5,467 nt of DNA from an uncultured Cloacibacillus sp. (GTDB lineage: Bacteria > Synergistota > Synergistia > Synergistales > Synergistaceae), in contig CAKSWL010000163.1 of NCBI GenBank assembly GCA_934511335.1, positions 1-5,467 of the forward strand, in the 5' to 3' direction. Shown one piece after another: positions 1-5,452 of the stretch. How positions within the stretch are numbered: position 1 is the stretch's first letter; every line of letters starts with the position of its first letter. Under the pieces are notes generated by a model. It saw nothing but the letters and a program-made list of their open reading frames with translations. It searched no databases and was not told the DNA's origin. Both the position numbers and the translations under genes were made by a program.

Positions 1-840
1 GCGTCGGGCGTTATGGGGCTGGGGCTTCCCGTATGGGCGGAGCTCGCGGCCTCTTTCGCGGCATCATCATGCCTCGTCGCGCTGGGAGTGAAGCAGGCCC
101 ACACGATACAGACGACGAGGATCACGATAGAGACGGAAAAACTGCCGCCGGGCGAAGAGCGGCTGCGCATCGTGCAGCTGACGGACCTCCACCTCGGCCC
201 CTATACCGGCGTCGCGCTGCTGGCTCAGATTCTGCGGCGCGTGCGTGAGGCCGAGCCGGATATGATGGTGGTGACGGGCGACGTCGCCGATGGGCGCCTC
301 GAGGGGCGCGGGCGCGAGATTGCGATGTTCCGCCGCATCAGGCCGCGGTATGGGGTCTATGCCGTTACCGGCAATCACGACTATTACGACGATATCGACA
401 AGGCCCTTGAATTTATGCGCCTATCCGGTATGCGCGTGCTGCGCACGGAGGCGGTCTGCGCCGGCGGCATCGTGGTCGTCGGGGTCGACGACCGCGACCA
501 CCTGCGCGAGGACAAATGGGGGCTGTCGCGCTCGGAGACGGTGATCGTCAATACGAAGAGCCGCTTCCGCGATAAGTTTATTCTGCTGCTGCGCCACCGT
601 CCCGTCGTCGAGATCGGCACGCAGGGGCTCTTTGATCTGCAGCTGTCGGGGCACACGCACGGGGGGCAGCTTTTTCCGCTCCTTTCTTCGCGGCTGCTCT
701 TCCGCGGCCGCTCGCGCGGCTTTAAAAAGCTGCGCGATGGCAGTATGCTCTACACAAGCAACGGCGCGGGATATGTCGGCCCCCCCGTGAGGCTCATGGC
801 GCCGCCGGAAATTGTGGTAATAGATCTGGTGAGAAAATAA
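1..840 (+). CDS. Calcineurin-type metallophosphoesterase, membrane-anchored (5' partial)
   Basis: Probable metal-dependent phosphoesterase of the YkuE/YaeI-like group (COG1408 type); the substrate cannot be told from sequence. Numbering from the first ATG at base 13, the five signature blocks appear in order: D58-L-H60 (QLTDLHLG), G89-D90 (VVTGDVAD), G120-N-H-D123, H195 (LLLRHRP) and G213-H-T-H-G-G-Q219. All di-metal ligands therefore look intact. Residues 7-26 are hydrophobic, and family members usually carry N-terminal membrane helices that place the catalytic domain near the membrane face. The frame is open back to base 1 and no ribosome binding site precedes the base-13 ATG. The true start is therefore probably upstream of the window and more membrane segments may be missing. 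The C-terminus is complete (TAA at 838-840). The next gene starts at the following base, suggesting translational coupling. Family is confident; substrate is unknown. Confidence 0.9.
   Translation, partial: ASGVMGLGLPVWAELAASFAASSCLVALGVKQAHTIQTTRITIETEKLPPGEERLRIVQLTDLHLGPYTGVALLAQILRRVREAEPDMMVVTGDVADGRLEGRGREIAMFRRIRPRYGVYAVTGNHDYYDDIDKALEFMRLSGMRVLRTEAVCAGGIVVVGVDDRDHLREDKWGLSRSETVIVNTKSRFRDKFILLLRHRPVVEIGTQGLFDLQLSGHTHGGQLFPLLSSRLLFRGRSRGFKKLRDGSMLYTSNGAGYVGPPVRLMAPPEIVVIDLVRK
828..833 (+). promoter_or_regulatory. Ribosome binding site for the TTG start at 841
   Basis: GGTGAG lies inside the last codons of the phosphoesterase gene, 7 bases before the TTG at 841. It pairs with the GGTGA part of the anti-Shine-Dalgarno complement. 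It supports TTG at 841 as the start over the in-frame ATG at 916, and it supports coupling of the two genes. Confidence 0.5.
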
Positions 841-2085
841 TTGGCGCGTCCGCAGAGGAATGACCCGGAAAAGTTTGGGCGGCTCGACGGTCTCCTGCCG
901 AAGGCCGAAGGCCGGATGGAGACAAACCCGCAAAGCCTGCCGAAGGAGCTCGACGTCGAGGGGCTGCCGGAAGGGCGGTGGATCGTGCGCGGCGTCTACC
1001 GCATGGAGCGCGAGTTCGCCTATGGCCGCTGGTACGGCAAGAAGATGCTTGCCTCTCCCGCCGAGAGCGGGCGGGCGCTCTGTCACTGGGGCGGAGATCC
1101 CGTGCCCGTCTTCCTCGACACGGAGACGACGGGGCTCTCAGGGGGCACCGGCACCTATGCCTTCCTGATCGGGCTTGGTCTCTGCGGTGAAGAGTCTTTC
1201 CGCGTCGTGCAGCTTTTCCTCGCGGGGCCCGCCTGGGAAAAGAGCTGGCTTGCCGCGATCGAGGCTGAGCTGCCGGAGCGGTACGGCCTCGTGACATACA
1301 ACGGGCGCGCCTTCGACCTGCCGCTGCTGCGCACGCGCTGCACGCTGGCCCGCGCCGTGCCCTCGTGGGGCGGCGCGCGGCACATGGACCTGCTCACCCT
1401 CTCGCGCCATTTTTACAGGGGGAGGCTCTCCTCCTGCTCGCTCTCCTCGATCGAAAGAAACGTCCTCGGCCTGCGCCGCGGCGAAGAAGACGTCCCCGGC
1501 AGCGAAATCCCGCGGATGTACGCGCAATTCCTCCGCACGCAGGACGCGGGGCCGCTGCGCGGCATATTCTATCACAACACGCTTGACATCGTTTCGCTCG
1601 CGGCGCTGCAAATACATCTCGCAGAGCTGACGCGCGGCGAATGTTCCTGCGGCGCGGATATGATCCGCGCCGGCGACCTTTGGGCGGCGAAGGGTTTTCA
1701 GAGGGAGGCGCGCGCGGCGTGGGAGGGGGCGCTCGGCTTTCGCCGTGAACGCCACCTTGCGTTGCTGCGCCTCGCGGAGGCGGAGCGCGCGGCGGGCGGC
1801 TACGAGGCCGCTTACCGCTACTACGAGGAGTCGCTGAAGACGGAACGCCGCCCCGTGCGCACGCTGGAGGCGATGGCGAAGATCGAGGAACACCGCTTCC
1901 ACCGCTGCGAAGAGGCCCTCTCCCACGCTATGGAGGCCCTGCGCTGGCTTGATAGCCACCGCGTCTTCAAAGACCGCCAGTGGGAGGAGGACAGAAAGAA
2001 CCTCCTGTACCGGATAGAGAGGCTGAAAAGAAAGATCGCCGCGCAAGAGTGCGGCGGAGAGATTTTTCCCGGCGGCGAGTCGTAG
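841..2085 (+). CDS. YprB-like predicted exonuclease (RNase H fold) with C-terminal helical/TPR-like tail
   Basis: Predicted DnaQ-like 3'-5' exonuclease of the YprB family (RNase_H_2, COG3359), 414 residues, cytoplasmic; no family-wide physiological substrate is established to my knowledge. Residues 1-85 form an N-terminal extension with a conserved-looking WIVRGVYRME segment. The catalytic domain is about 88-260. It shows D93-x-E95 in VFLDTETTGLSGGTGTYAF (ExoI), Y153-N-G-R-x-F-D159 (ExoII-like), H181-M-D183, and H245-N-x-x-D249 in GIFYHNTLDIVSL (ExoIII-like H/D). All expected acidic residues are present. Residues about 275-400 are rich in Ala, Leu and Arg and read as paired helices of tetratricopeptide type (AARAAWEGAL, YEAAYRYYEESLKT, CEEALSHAMEALRWL), ending in a basic coiled stretch. 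The gene abuts the upstream phosphoesterase with no gap. I see no clear terminator after it. Confidence 0.85.
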   Translation: MARPQRNDPEKFGRLDGLLPKAEGRMETNPQSLPKELDVEGLPEGRWIVRGVYRMEREFAYGRWYGKKMLASPAESGRALCHWGGDPVPVFLDTETTGLSGGTGTYAFLIGLGLCGEESFRVVQLFLAGPAWEKSWLAAIEAELPERYGLVTYNGRAFDLPLLRTRCTLARAVPSWGGARHMDLLTLSRHFYRGRLSSCSLSSIERNVLGLRRGEEDVPGSEIPRMYAQFLRTQDAGPLRGIFYHNTLDIVSLAALQIHLAELTRGECSCGADMIRAGDLWAAKGFQREARAAWEGALGFRRERHLALLRLAEAERAAGGYEAAYRYYEESLKTERRPVRTLEAMAKIEEHRFHRCEEALSHAMEALRWLDSHRVFKDRQWEEDRKNLLYRIERLKRKIAAQECGGEIFPGGES

Positions 2086-2127
2086 GCGTGCATCGGAAGA
2101 GTCGGCCCCGCGGCGATCAATGCCATT

Positions 2128-2156
2128 TTCATATATCACGCTAAATGATGTATAAT
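2128..2156 (+). promoter_or_regulatory. Sigma-70-type promoter of argH
   Basis: A perfect -10 TATAAT lies at 2151-2156. A 4/6 match to the -35 consensus (TTCATA, 2128-2133) sits at a 17-bp spacing; an alternative -35, TTTTCA at 2126-2131, has a 19-bp spacing. The region is strongly AT-rich compared with the flanking genes. Transcription would begin near 2163, about 55 bases before the argH ATG. Confidence 0.65.
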
Positions 2157-2159
2157 TCA
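2146..2159 (+). promoter_or_regulatory. Candidate ARG box (ArgR operator) over the argH -10
   Basis: TGATGTATAATTCA matches the 14-base ARG-box core TGAATWWWWATTCA at 12 of 14 positions and completely covers the -10 hexamer. A weaker copy, TTTACAGGAATTCG at 2167-2180 (8 of 14, with the ATTC half kept), begins exactly 21 bp downstream. That is the two-turn spacing typical of paired ARG boxes. Bound ArgR with arginine would block RNA polymerase. The match is by eye and the consensus is from distant bacteria. Confidence 0.45.
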
Positions 2160-2201
2160 TGCCAAATTTACAGGAATTCGACACTTGCCGGATAATATGG
2201 A

Positions 2202-2207
2202 AGGGAG
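2202..2207 (+). promoter_or_regulatory. argH ribosome binding site in a small hairpin loop
   Basis: AGGGAG precedes the ATG at 2219 by 11 bases. It sits in the 9-base loop of a 6-bp inverted repeat, TATGGA (2196-2201) and TCCATA (2211-2216). This favours ATG 2219 as the start. Confidence 0.55.
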
Positions 2208-2218
2208 AGCTCCATAAA

Positions 2219-3634
2219 ATGTGGAAGGGCCGTTTTGCACAGGATACGGACGAAGCAGTGATAAACTTTACCCAATCTCTGGACCTTGACTGGCGTATGG
2301 CGTTCGCGGACATCCGCGGAAGCATCGCGCATGTGAGGATGCTCGCGCATGCCGGGCTCCTCGATGCACAAGAGGCGGAGACTATAGAAAAGAACCTGCG
2401 TGAGATTGCGGAGGAGATAAAGCGCGGGGACTTCACGCCAAAGGTTTCGCTGGAAGATGTACACATGAACATCGAGTCGCGCCTCATCGAAAAATGCGGC
2501 GCGACGGGCGCGCGTCTCCACATGGGGCGCAGCCGCAATGACCAGGTCAACACCACCGTGCGTCTCTATCTGCGCAAAGAGCTGCTTGGCATCGGCGAGG
2601 GACTTGAGGCGCTTATCTCCGTGCTGCTCAAAAAGGCGGCGGAGCAGGCCGAGATCGTCGTCCCCGGCTACACGCATCTGCAGCAGGCGCAGCCAATCTC
2701 GATGGGACAGTTCTGGATGGCGCACGCACAGGCCTTCATGCGCGACGCCAAACGGCTGCTCGCCGCCTACGAGGCCGTCGACGAATCGCCGCTCGGCTGC
2801 GGCGCGCTTGCCGGCTCCACGCTGCCGCTCGACCGCGAATTTACGCGCCGCGACATGGGCTTCTCGCGCCTCACGGAAAACAGTATGGATACCGTCGCTC
2901 ACCGCGACCACTTCATGGACGTCCTCTACTTCGCCGCCGTCTTCGGCGGCCACGTGAGCCGCCTCTCCGAGGACCTCATCATCTATTTCACCACCGAATT
3001 CGGCTGGGTCAAACTGCCGGATTCCTTCTGCACCGGCTCAAGCATCATGCCGCAAAAGAAAAACCCCGACGTGCTGGAGATCCTGCGCGGCAAAGCGGGT
3101 CAGCTCTCAGGCGCGCTCGTCGACCTGCTGACGATGACCAAGGGCATCCCGCTTACCTACAATCGTGACTTGCAGGACGACAAACGCAGCCTCTTTCGCA
3201 CGCTTGACTGCCTCAAGGGGATATTCTCCGTCTTCCCCGCGCTGCTTGCGCAGGTGGAGATCGACAAAGAACGGGCCAACCAAGGCTTTGCCGACGGCCT
3301 CATCCTTGCCACCGACGTCGCCGAATACCTCGTGCTGCGCGGCGTCCCCTTCCGCGGCGCCCACGAAAAAGTGGGGCACGCCGTGCGCTGGTGCCTCGAA
3401 CACGGCCGGCCGATGGACAAACTGACGCTTGCGGAGTGGCAGTCATTGATACCGGAGGTGGGAGCGGACCTGCTGCCGCTGCTTTCGCCGCACCGGTCGA
3501 TGGAGCGCCGCGACACCGCGGGCGGCACCTCGCCGCGTCAGGTGCGGGCGCAGATCGCGCGCGCGCAGGAAAAGCTTGCTTCCTACGAAAAAGAGATGGC
3601 GGCATATCGAGAAAAATTGCCGGACATGCTGTAA
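2219..3634 (+). CDS. argH: Argininosuccinate lyase
   Basis: Cleaves argininosuccinate to arginine plus fumarate, the last step of arginine biosynthesis; a cytoplasmic homotetramer in the fumarase/aspartase superfamily. The protein has 471 residues, close to the usual family length. It opens with MWKGRF, the equivalent of the family MWGGRF start. Visible landmarks are SLEDVHMNIE (77-86), H101-M-G-R-S-R-N-D-Q109 (substrate-binding loop), T152-H153 in PGYTHLQQAQP (catalytic His region), and the signature loop G273-S-S-I-M-P-Q-K-K-N-P283 with the catalytic Ser. I chose ATG 2219 because it follows AAGGGAG and gives the family-standard N-terminus. An in-frame ATG at 2159 would add 20 unrelated residues and lies at or before the predicted transcription start. 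The gene is a single cistron with its own promoter, a likely ArgR site and a terminator. No other arg gene is in the window. Confidence 0.97.
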   Translation: MWKGRFAQDTDEAVINFTQSLDLDWRMAFADIRGSIAHVRMLAHAGLLDAQEAETIEKNLREIAEEIKRGDFTPKVSLEDVHMNIESRLIEKCGATGARLHMGRSRNDQVNTTVRLYLRKELLGIGEGLEALISVLLKKAAEQAEIVVPGYTHLQQAQPISMGQFWMAHAQAFMRDAKRLLAAYEAVDESPLGCGALAGSTLPLDREFTRRDMGFSRLTENSMDTVAHRDHFMDVLYFAAVFGGHVSRLSEDLIIYFTTEFGWVKLPDSFCTGSSIMPQKKNPDVLEILRGKAGQLSGALVDLLTMTKGIPLTYNRDLQDDKRSLFRTLDCLKGIFSVFPALLAQVEIDKERANQGFADGLILATDVAEYLVLRGVPFRGAHEKVGHAVRWCLEHGRPMDKLTLAEWQSLIPEVGADLLPLLSPHRSMERRDTAGGTSPRQVRAQIARAQEKLASYEKEMAAYREKLPDML

Positions 3635-3651
3635 AAAACTTCGACATGACG

Positions 3652-3683
3652 AAAGGGGCCTCGCTGAGGCTCCTTTTATTGTT
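3652..3683 (+). terminator. Rho-independent terminator of argH
   Basis: An 11-bp stem (AAAGGGGCCTC at 3652-3662, GAGGCTCCTTT at 3666-3676, one G-U pair) has a 3-base loop. It is followed by a T-rich run (TTTTATTGTT to 3683) and starts 17 bases after the argH stop codon. Confidence 0.9.
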
Positions 3684-3806
3684 CTCCGGCGCGAGGCCTT
3701 ACAAGCTTATAAAAATAGAGCTTCTTACGGCCGTGTCATATCTGTTGCCTTGTATGCGCTGAATCAAAAATGAAAAGCAAAAAATTATTATTTCCCTGAG
3801 CCGCTA

Positions 3807-3835
3807 TTGACATCTGAAAAGTCAAATGTTATAAG
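3807..3835 (+). promoter_or_regulatory. Strong sigma-70-type promoter of the surface-protein gene
   Basis: A perfect -35 TTGACA (3807-3812), exactly 17 bp of spacer and a 5/6 -10 TATAAG (3830-3835), preceded by the extended -10 TGT (3827-3829). Start of transcription is expected near 3842, inside the palindrome described next. A promoter this close to consensus usually needs a repressor to keep it off. Confidence 0.85.
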
Positions 3836-3868
3836 TTATTCGGTTAGCATATGCTAACTAAATAACTT
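3833..3868 (+). promoter_or_regulatory. 36-bp interrupted palindrome between -10 and RBS (operator or 5' mRNA hairpin)
   Basis: The core GTTAGCATATGCTAAC (3843-3858) is a perfect 16-bp palindrome. It is flanked by perfectly matching outer arms, AAGTTATT (3833-3840) and AATAACTT (3861-3868). Only the CG/TA dinucleotides between core and arms fail to match. The element begins inside the -10, covers the expected transcription start and ends one base before the AGGAGGT at 3870. Such a placement suits a dimeric or tetrameric repressor. Transcribed from about 3842, the core would also fold as a 5'-terminal hairpin (6 bp, AUAU loop). I do not recognise the regulator. Confidence 0.75.
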
Positions 3869-3869
3869 C

Positions 3870-3876
3870 AGGAGGT
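3870..3876 (+). promoter_or_regulatory. Ribosome binding site of the surface-protein gene
   Basis: AGGAGGT, a near-perfect Shine-Dalgarno sequence, lies 10 bases before the ATG at 3887. It fixes that start rather than the in-frame ATG at 3905. Confidence 0.85.
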
Positions 3877-3886
3877 ATTATAGACA

Positions 3887-4810
3887 ATGGAAAAACTGTT
3901 CAAAATGGCTGCGAAGTATAAGTCGGGAGCAGGCGTTTTCGCCCTCATATGCGCGCTGTTCGTCTGCCCGCCGGCGGCGGATGCCCATTATTTCAGCGTC
4001 ATACCAAAGGTCTCCCACACAGGGGTAGGAAATGAACATCCCGTCATCGTCTCTTTTACACATATCACAACGCAGGCCCAGTATGACTACAACTTCATGA
4101 ATTTGAATCCCGACGCTGATATGCTGAACGGCAGGCTGATTTATAAGGATGGTACGGAGACGGATCTGACAAACATCTTTGCCGCCTACGACGACCCTGA
4201 CGGCGACGAGGTCGCGGGAATCGACTCCCGCCGCGCGGTCGCCCTGATCGGCAAGGAGGGGACGGTGATCGCCGCCTGCCGCACCAATCTGAATATTCCA
4301 GGACAGATAGTCTATACGGGCTACAGCAAGCATATCTTCAACATCGCCGCCGACGGCCATTCAACGAAAGCGGTCGGCGGCGGCGATGTGGCGGAGATAA
4401 TTCCCCTGTCCGACCTCGCCATGGCTACGGTCGGCGTGCCGATCAAGTTCAAACTACTCTATAAAGGGAGCCCGCGTGAAGGGGCGGAGATAGAATATGG
4501 AAATGAGACCACCCCCATCGTTAAGGGCGAGGAGGGGCCTGAAAACCTCAAAAAACTTGAGACTCCCAGCGATAAAGAGGGCATATTTACCTATACTCCC
4601 GATTCCGCGGGAAGAAACACGGTCGCGGCGATGCTGGACCTGGGAAATAAGAGCTATTGCTCGGCGACGCTCTCCTTTGAAGCGAAGGAGCGCTCCGGCG
4701 GAGGCAGCGGCGGCTGCAACGCCGCGTCGGCTGTACCAGCCCTTCTTATCCTCCTGGGGCTCTCTCTAGTGCCCGCGACGAAGAAGAGGATAAAGAACAA
4801 TAAAAGGTAG
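3887..4810 (+). CDS. Secreted DUF4198-like protein with Synergist-CTERM sorting tail
   Basis: Exported surface or periplasmic protein of 307 residues with no assigned reaction. Residues 1-33 form a Sec signal peptide: a basic start, a hydrophobic core at about 15-27 and a likely cut after A31-D-A33. The mature chain would then begin HYFSVIPK. This alanine-histidine start and the overall plan resemble DUF4198 (COG5266), a family often linked to nickel or cobalt uptake. H34, H44, H51 and H59 lie close together. Residues about 178-265 read as a beta-sandwich module (VPIKFKLLYKGSPREGAEIEYG, then SDKEGIFTYTPDSAGRNTV). The end (269-307) has a Gly/Ser linker, GGC at 275-277, a hydrophobic helix (about 283-295) and a tail of Lys, Arg and Asn. 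This is the arrangement of the Synergist-CTERM signal. I infer cleavage near Cys277 and surface anchoring. It is a single gene with its own promoter and terminator. The DUF4198 call is moderate; export and the sorting tail are firm. Confidence 0.8.
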   Translation: MEKLFKMAAKYKSGAGVFALICALFVCPPAADAHYFSVIPKVSHTGVGNEHPVIVSFTHITTQAQYDYNFMNLNPDADMLNGRLIYKDGTETDLTNIFAAYDDPDGDEVAGIDSRRAVALIGKEGTVIAACRTNLNIPGQIVYTGYSKHIFNIAADGHSTKAVGGGDVAEIIPLSDLAMATVGVPIKFKLLYKGSPREGAEIEYGNETTPIVKGEEGPENLKKLETPSDKEGIFTYTPDSAGRNTVAAMLDLGNKSYCSATLSFEAKERSGGGSGGCNAASAVPALLILLGLSLVPATKKRIKNNKR

Positions 4811-4846
4811 GTCTGCCTGACACAGGATATTTCTGACGGTATCGCG

Positions 4847-4880
4847 CGGCGTCTCTTTACGTGGGAGGCGCCGTTTTTTT
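4847..4880 (+). terminator. Rho-independent terminator of the surface-protein gene
   Basis: A 10-bp stem (CGGCGTCTCT at 4847-4856, GGAGGCGCCG at 4864-4873, two G-U pairs) has a 7-base loop. It is followed by seven Ts (4874-4880). It lies 36 bases after the stop codon and immediately before the pseudogene. Confidence 0.9.
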
Positions 4881-4898
4881 GTGGGTGGCGCTCCTTTC

Positions 4899-5299
4899 GG
4901 CGCCGGCGGGCAGGCGGCCTTGCAGTTGGAGGCGGTGCTGACGTCAAGAAAGGCTCGCGGACTTTATCGAGCGCGCCGCAAAGACGGCTGCGAAGTTCGG
5001 CACGACGCTCGTCTCTGCCGGGATTCCGGCGGAGGCCGACGTTATTACCACGGTGACGACCGGCCCGGAACCTGTATTTGACGGAACGCTGGTGAAGGCG
5101 GGGCGCATATCAACGCCGTCGGCACCTTCATGCCGCATAAGCGCGGGCTTGACGAGTATATCGTGCGGTGGGACGTTTCTCGGCGGCGGTGATCACGGGA
5201 GAGCTCGGCGATCTGCTTACAGGACGGGCTCACGGGTGCAAAAGCCGGGAAGAGGCAACGCTGATGAAAACGGTCGGCTTCGCAACGCTTGATATCGTG
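4899..5299 (+). pseudogene. Decayed ornithine cyclodeaminase/mu-crystallin family gene
   Basis: The intact family makes NAD-dependent enzymes such as ornithine cyclodeaminase (ornithine to proline plus ammonia) and related imine reductases or amino-acid dehydrogenases. Four pieces in family order are spread over three frames. GAGGQAALQLEAVLTSRK (4899-4952) is the Rossmann nucleotide-binding start. RLADFIERAAKTAAKFG onward to EADVITTVTTGPEPVFDG and LVKAG (frame from 4942, to about 5102) follows. AHINAVGTFMPHKRGLDEY (5103-5159) is next, entered by an apparent one-base loss in a G run. AVITGELGDLL through KTVGFATLDIV (5186-5299) is last. Roughly the first 110-120 family residues are absent. Short stretches also appear deleted after the first piece and after GLDEYIVR. 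No promoter or ribosome binding site precedes it. Three frame changes plus truncation make sequencing error an unlikely cause. The subfamily cannot be decided. Confidence 0.85.
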
Positions 5300-5312
5300 C
5301 CGCAGAGACGAA

Positions 5313-5350
5313 GCGCCCCGTGCCAAAGCTTTTGCCTCGGCGCGGGGCGC
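5313..5350. repeat. GC-rich 12-bp inverted repeat (hairpin) after the pseudogene
   Basis: GCGCCCCGTGCC (5313-5324) pairs with GGCGCGGGGCGC (5339-5350) over 12 bp with one G-U pair and a 14-base loop. No T run follows on either strand, so it is not a standard intrinsic terminator. It may be a terminator relic or a structural leftover of the decayed gene's 3' end. Confidence 0.6.
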
Positions 5351-5415
5351 GGTTCCTTGAAAAAGGGCGTGTCGTTATTTTAGATGCTGTTTAGATAGTG
5401 TCGACAATAGAACCA

Positions 5416-5424
5416 TGTTATAAT
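5416..5424 (+). promoter_or_regulatory. Extended -10 promoter of the last gene
   Basis: TGT directly before a perfect TATAAT (5419-5424) gives an extended -10. No good -35 lies at 16-18 bp. TCGACA at 5401-5406 resembles a -35 but is only 12 bp away. The start of transcription would be near 5431, about 22 bases before the next ATG. Confidence 0.55.
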
Positions 5425-5437
5425 AGTTGAAAAAATG

Positions 5438-5444
5438 AAGGAGG
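5438..5444 (+). promoter_or_regulatory. Ribosome binding site of the last gene
   Basis: AAGGAGG, 8 bases before the ATG at 5453. It decides against the in-frame ATG at 5435, which overlaps the region just before this site and lacks its own. GGAG (5440-5443) could pair with CTCC (5448-5451), partly hiding the site. Confidence 0.75.
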
Positions 5445-5452
5445 GGCCTCCA

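Noticed and set aside
421..1086. 221-codon minus-strand frame spanning the phosphoesterase and the exonuclease start
   Set aside because: Antisense to well-supported coding sequence, with no recognisable motif.
2086..2127. Terminator after the exonuclease gene
   Set aside because: Some short GC-rich pairings exist but there is no stable stem followed by a T run.
1138..2556. 472-codon open frame on the minus strand across the exonuclease gene and the start of argH
   Set aside because: It is antisense to two clear family genes, crosses the argH promoter and has low-complexity Ala/Arg-rich content typical of GC-rich shadow frames.
2168..2953. 261-codon minus-strand frame inside argH
   Set aside because: Mirror of the argH reading frame; the composition reflects codon bias, not a gene.
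3391..3762. Plus-strand frame overlapping the argH 3' end and the terminator
   Set aside because: It runs through the argH terminator, has no ribosome binding site and overlaps argH by more than 200 bases.
3684..3806. Possible small gene, tRNA or riboswitch in the spacer after argH
   Set aside because: AT-rich with stops in the frames and no cloverleaf or known aptamer pattern. Only a weak AAGCT/AGCTT inverted repeat near 3701-3723 was seen.
3843..3858. The GTTAGC...GCTAAC core as a DtxR/IdeR iron box
   Set aside because: The half sites look similar, but the spacing between GTTAG and CTAAC is 6 bases rather than the 1 base of the DtxR consensus, so the match is not good enough.
4881..5383. 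Three overlapping small plus-strand frames as separate hypothetical genes
   Set aside because: Their pieces join into one ornithine cyclodeaminase-family sequence in order, so they are fragments of a pseudogene rather than genes.
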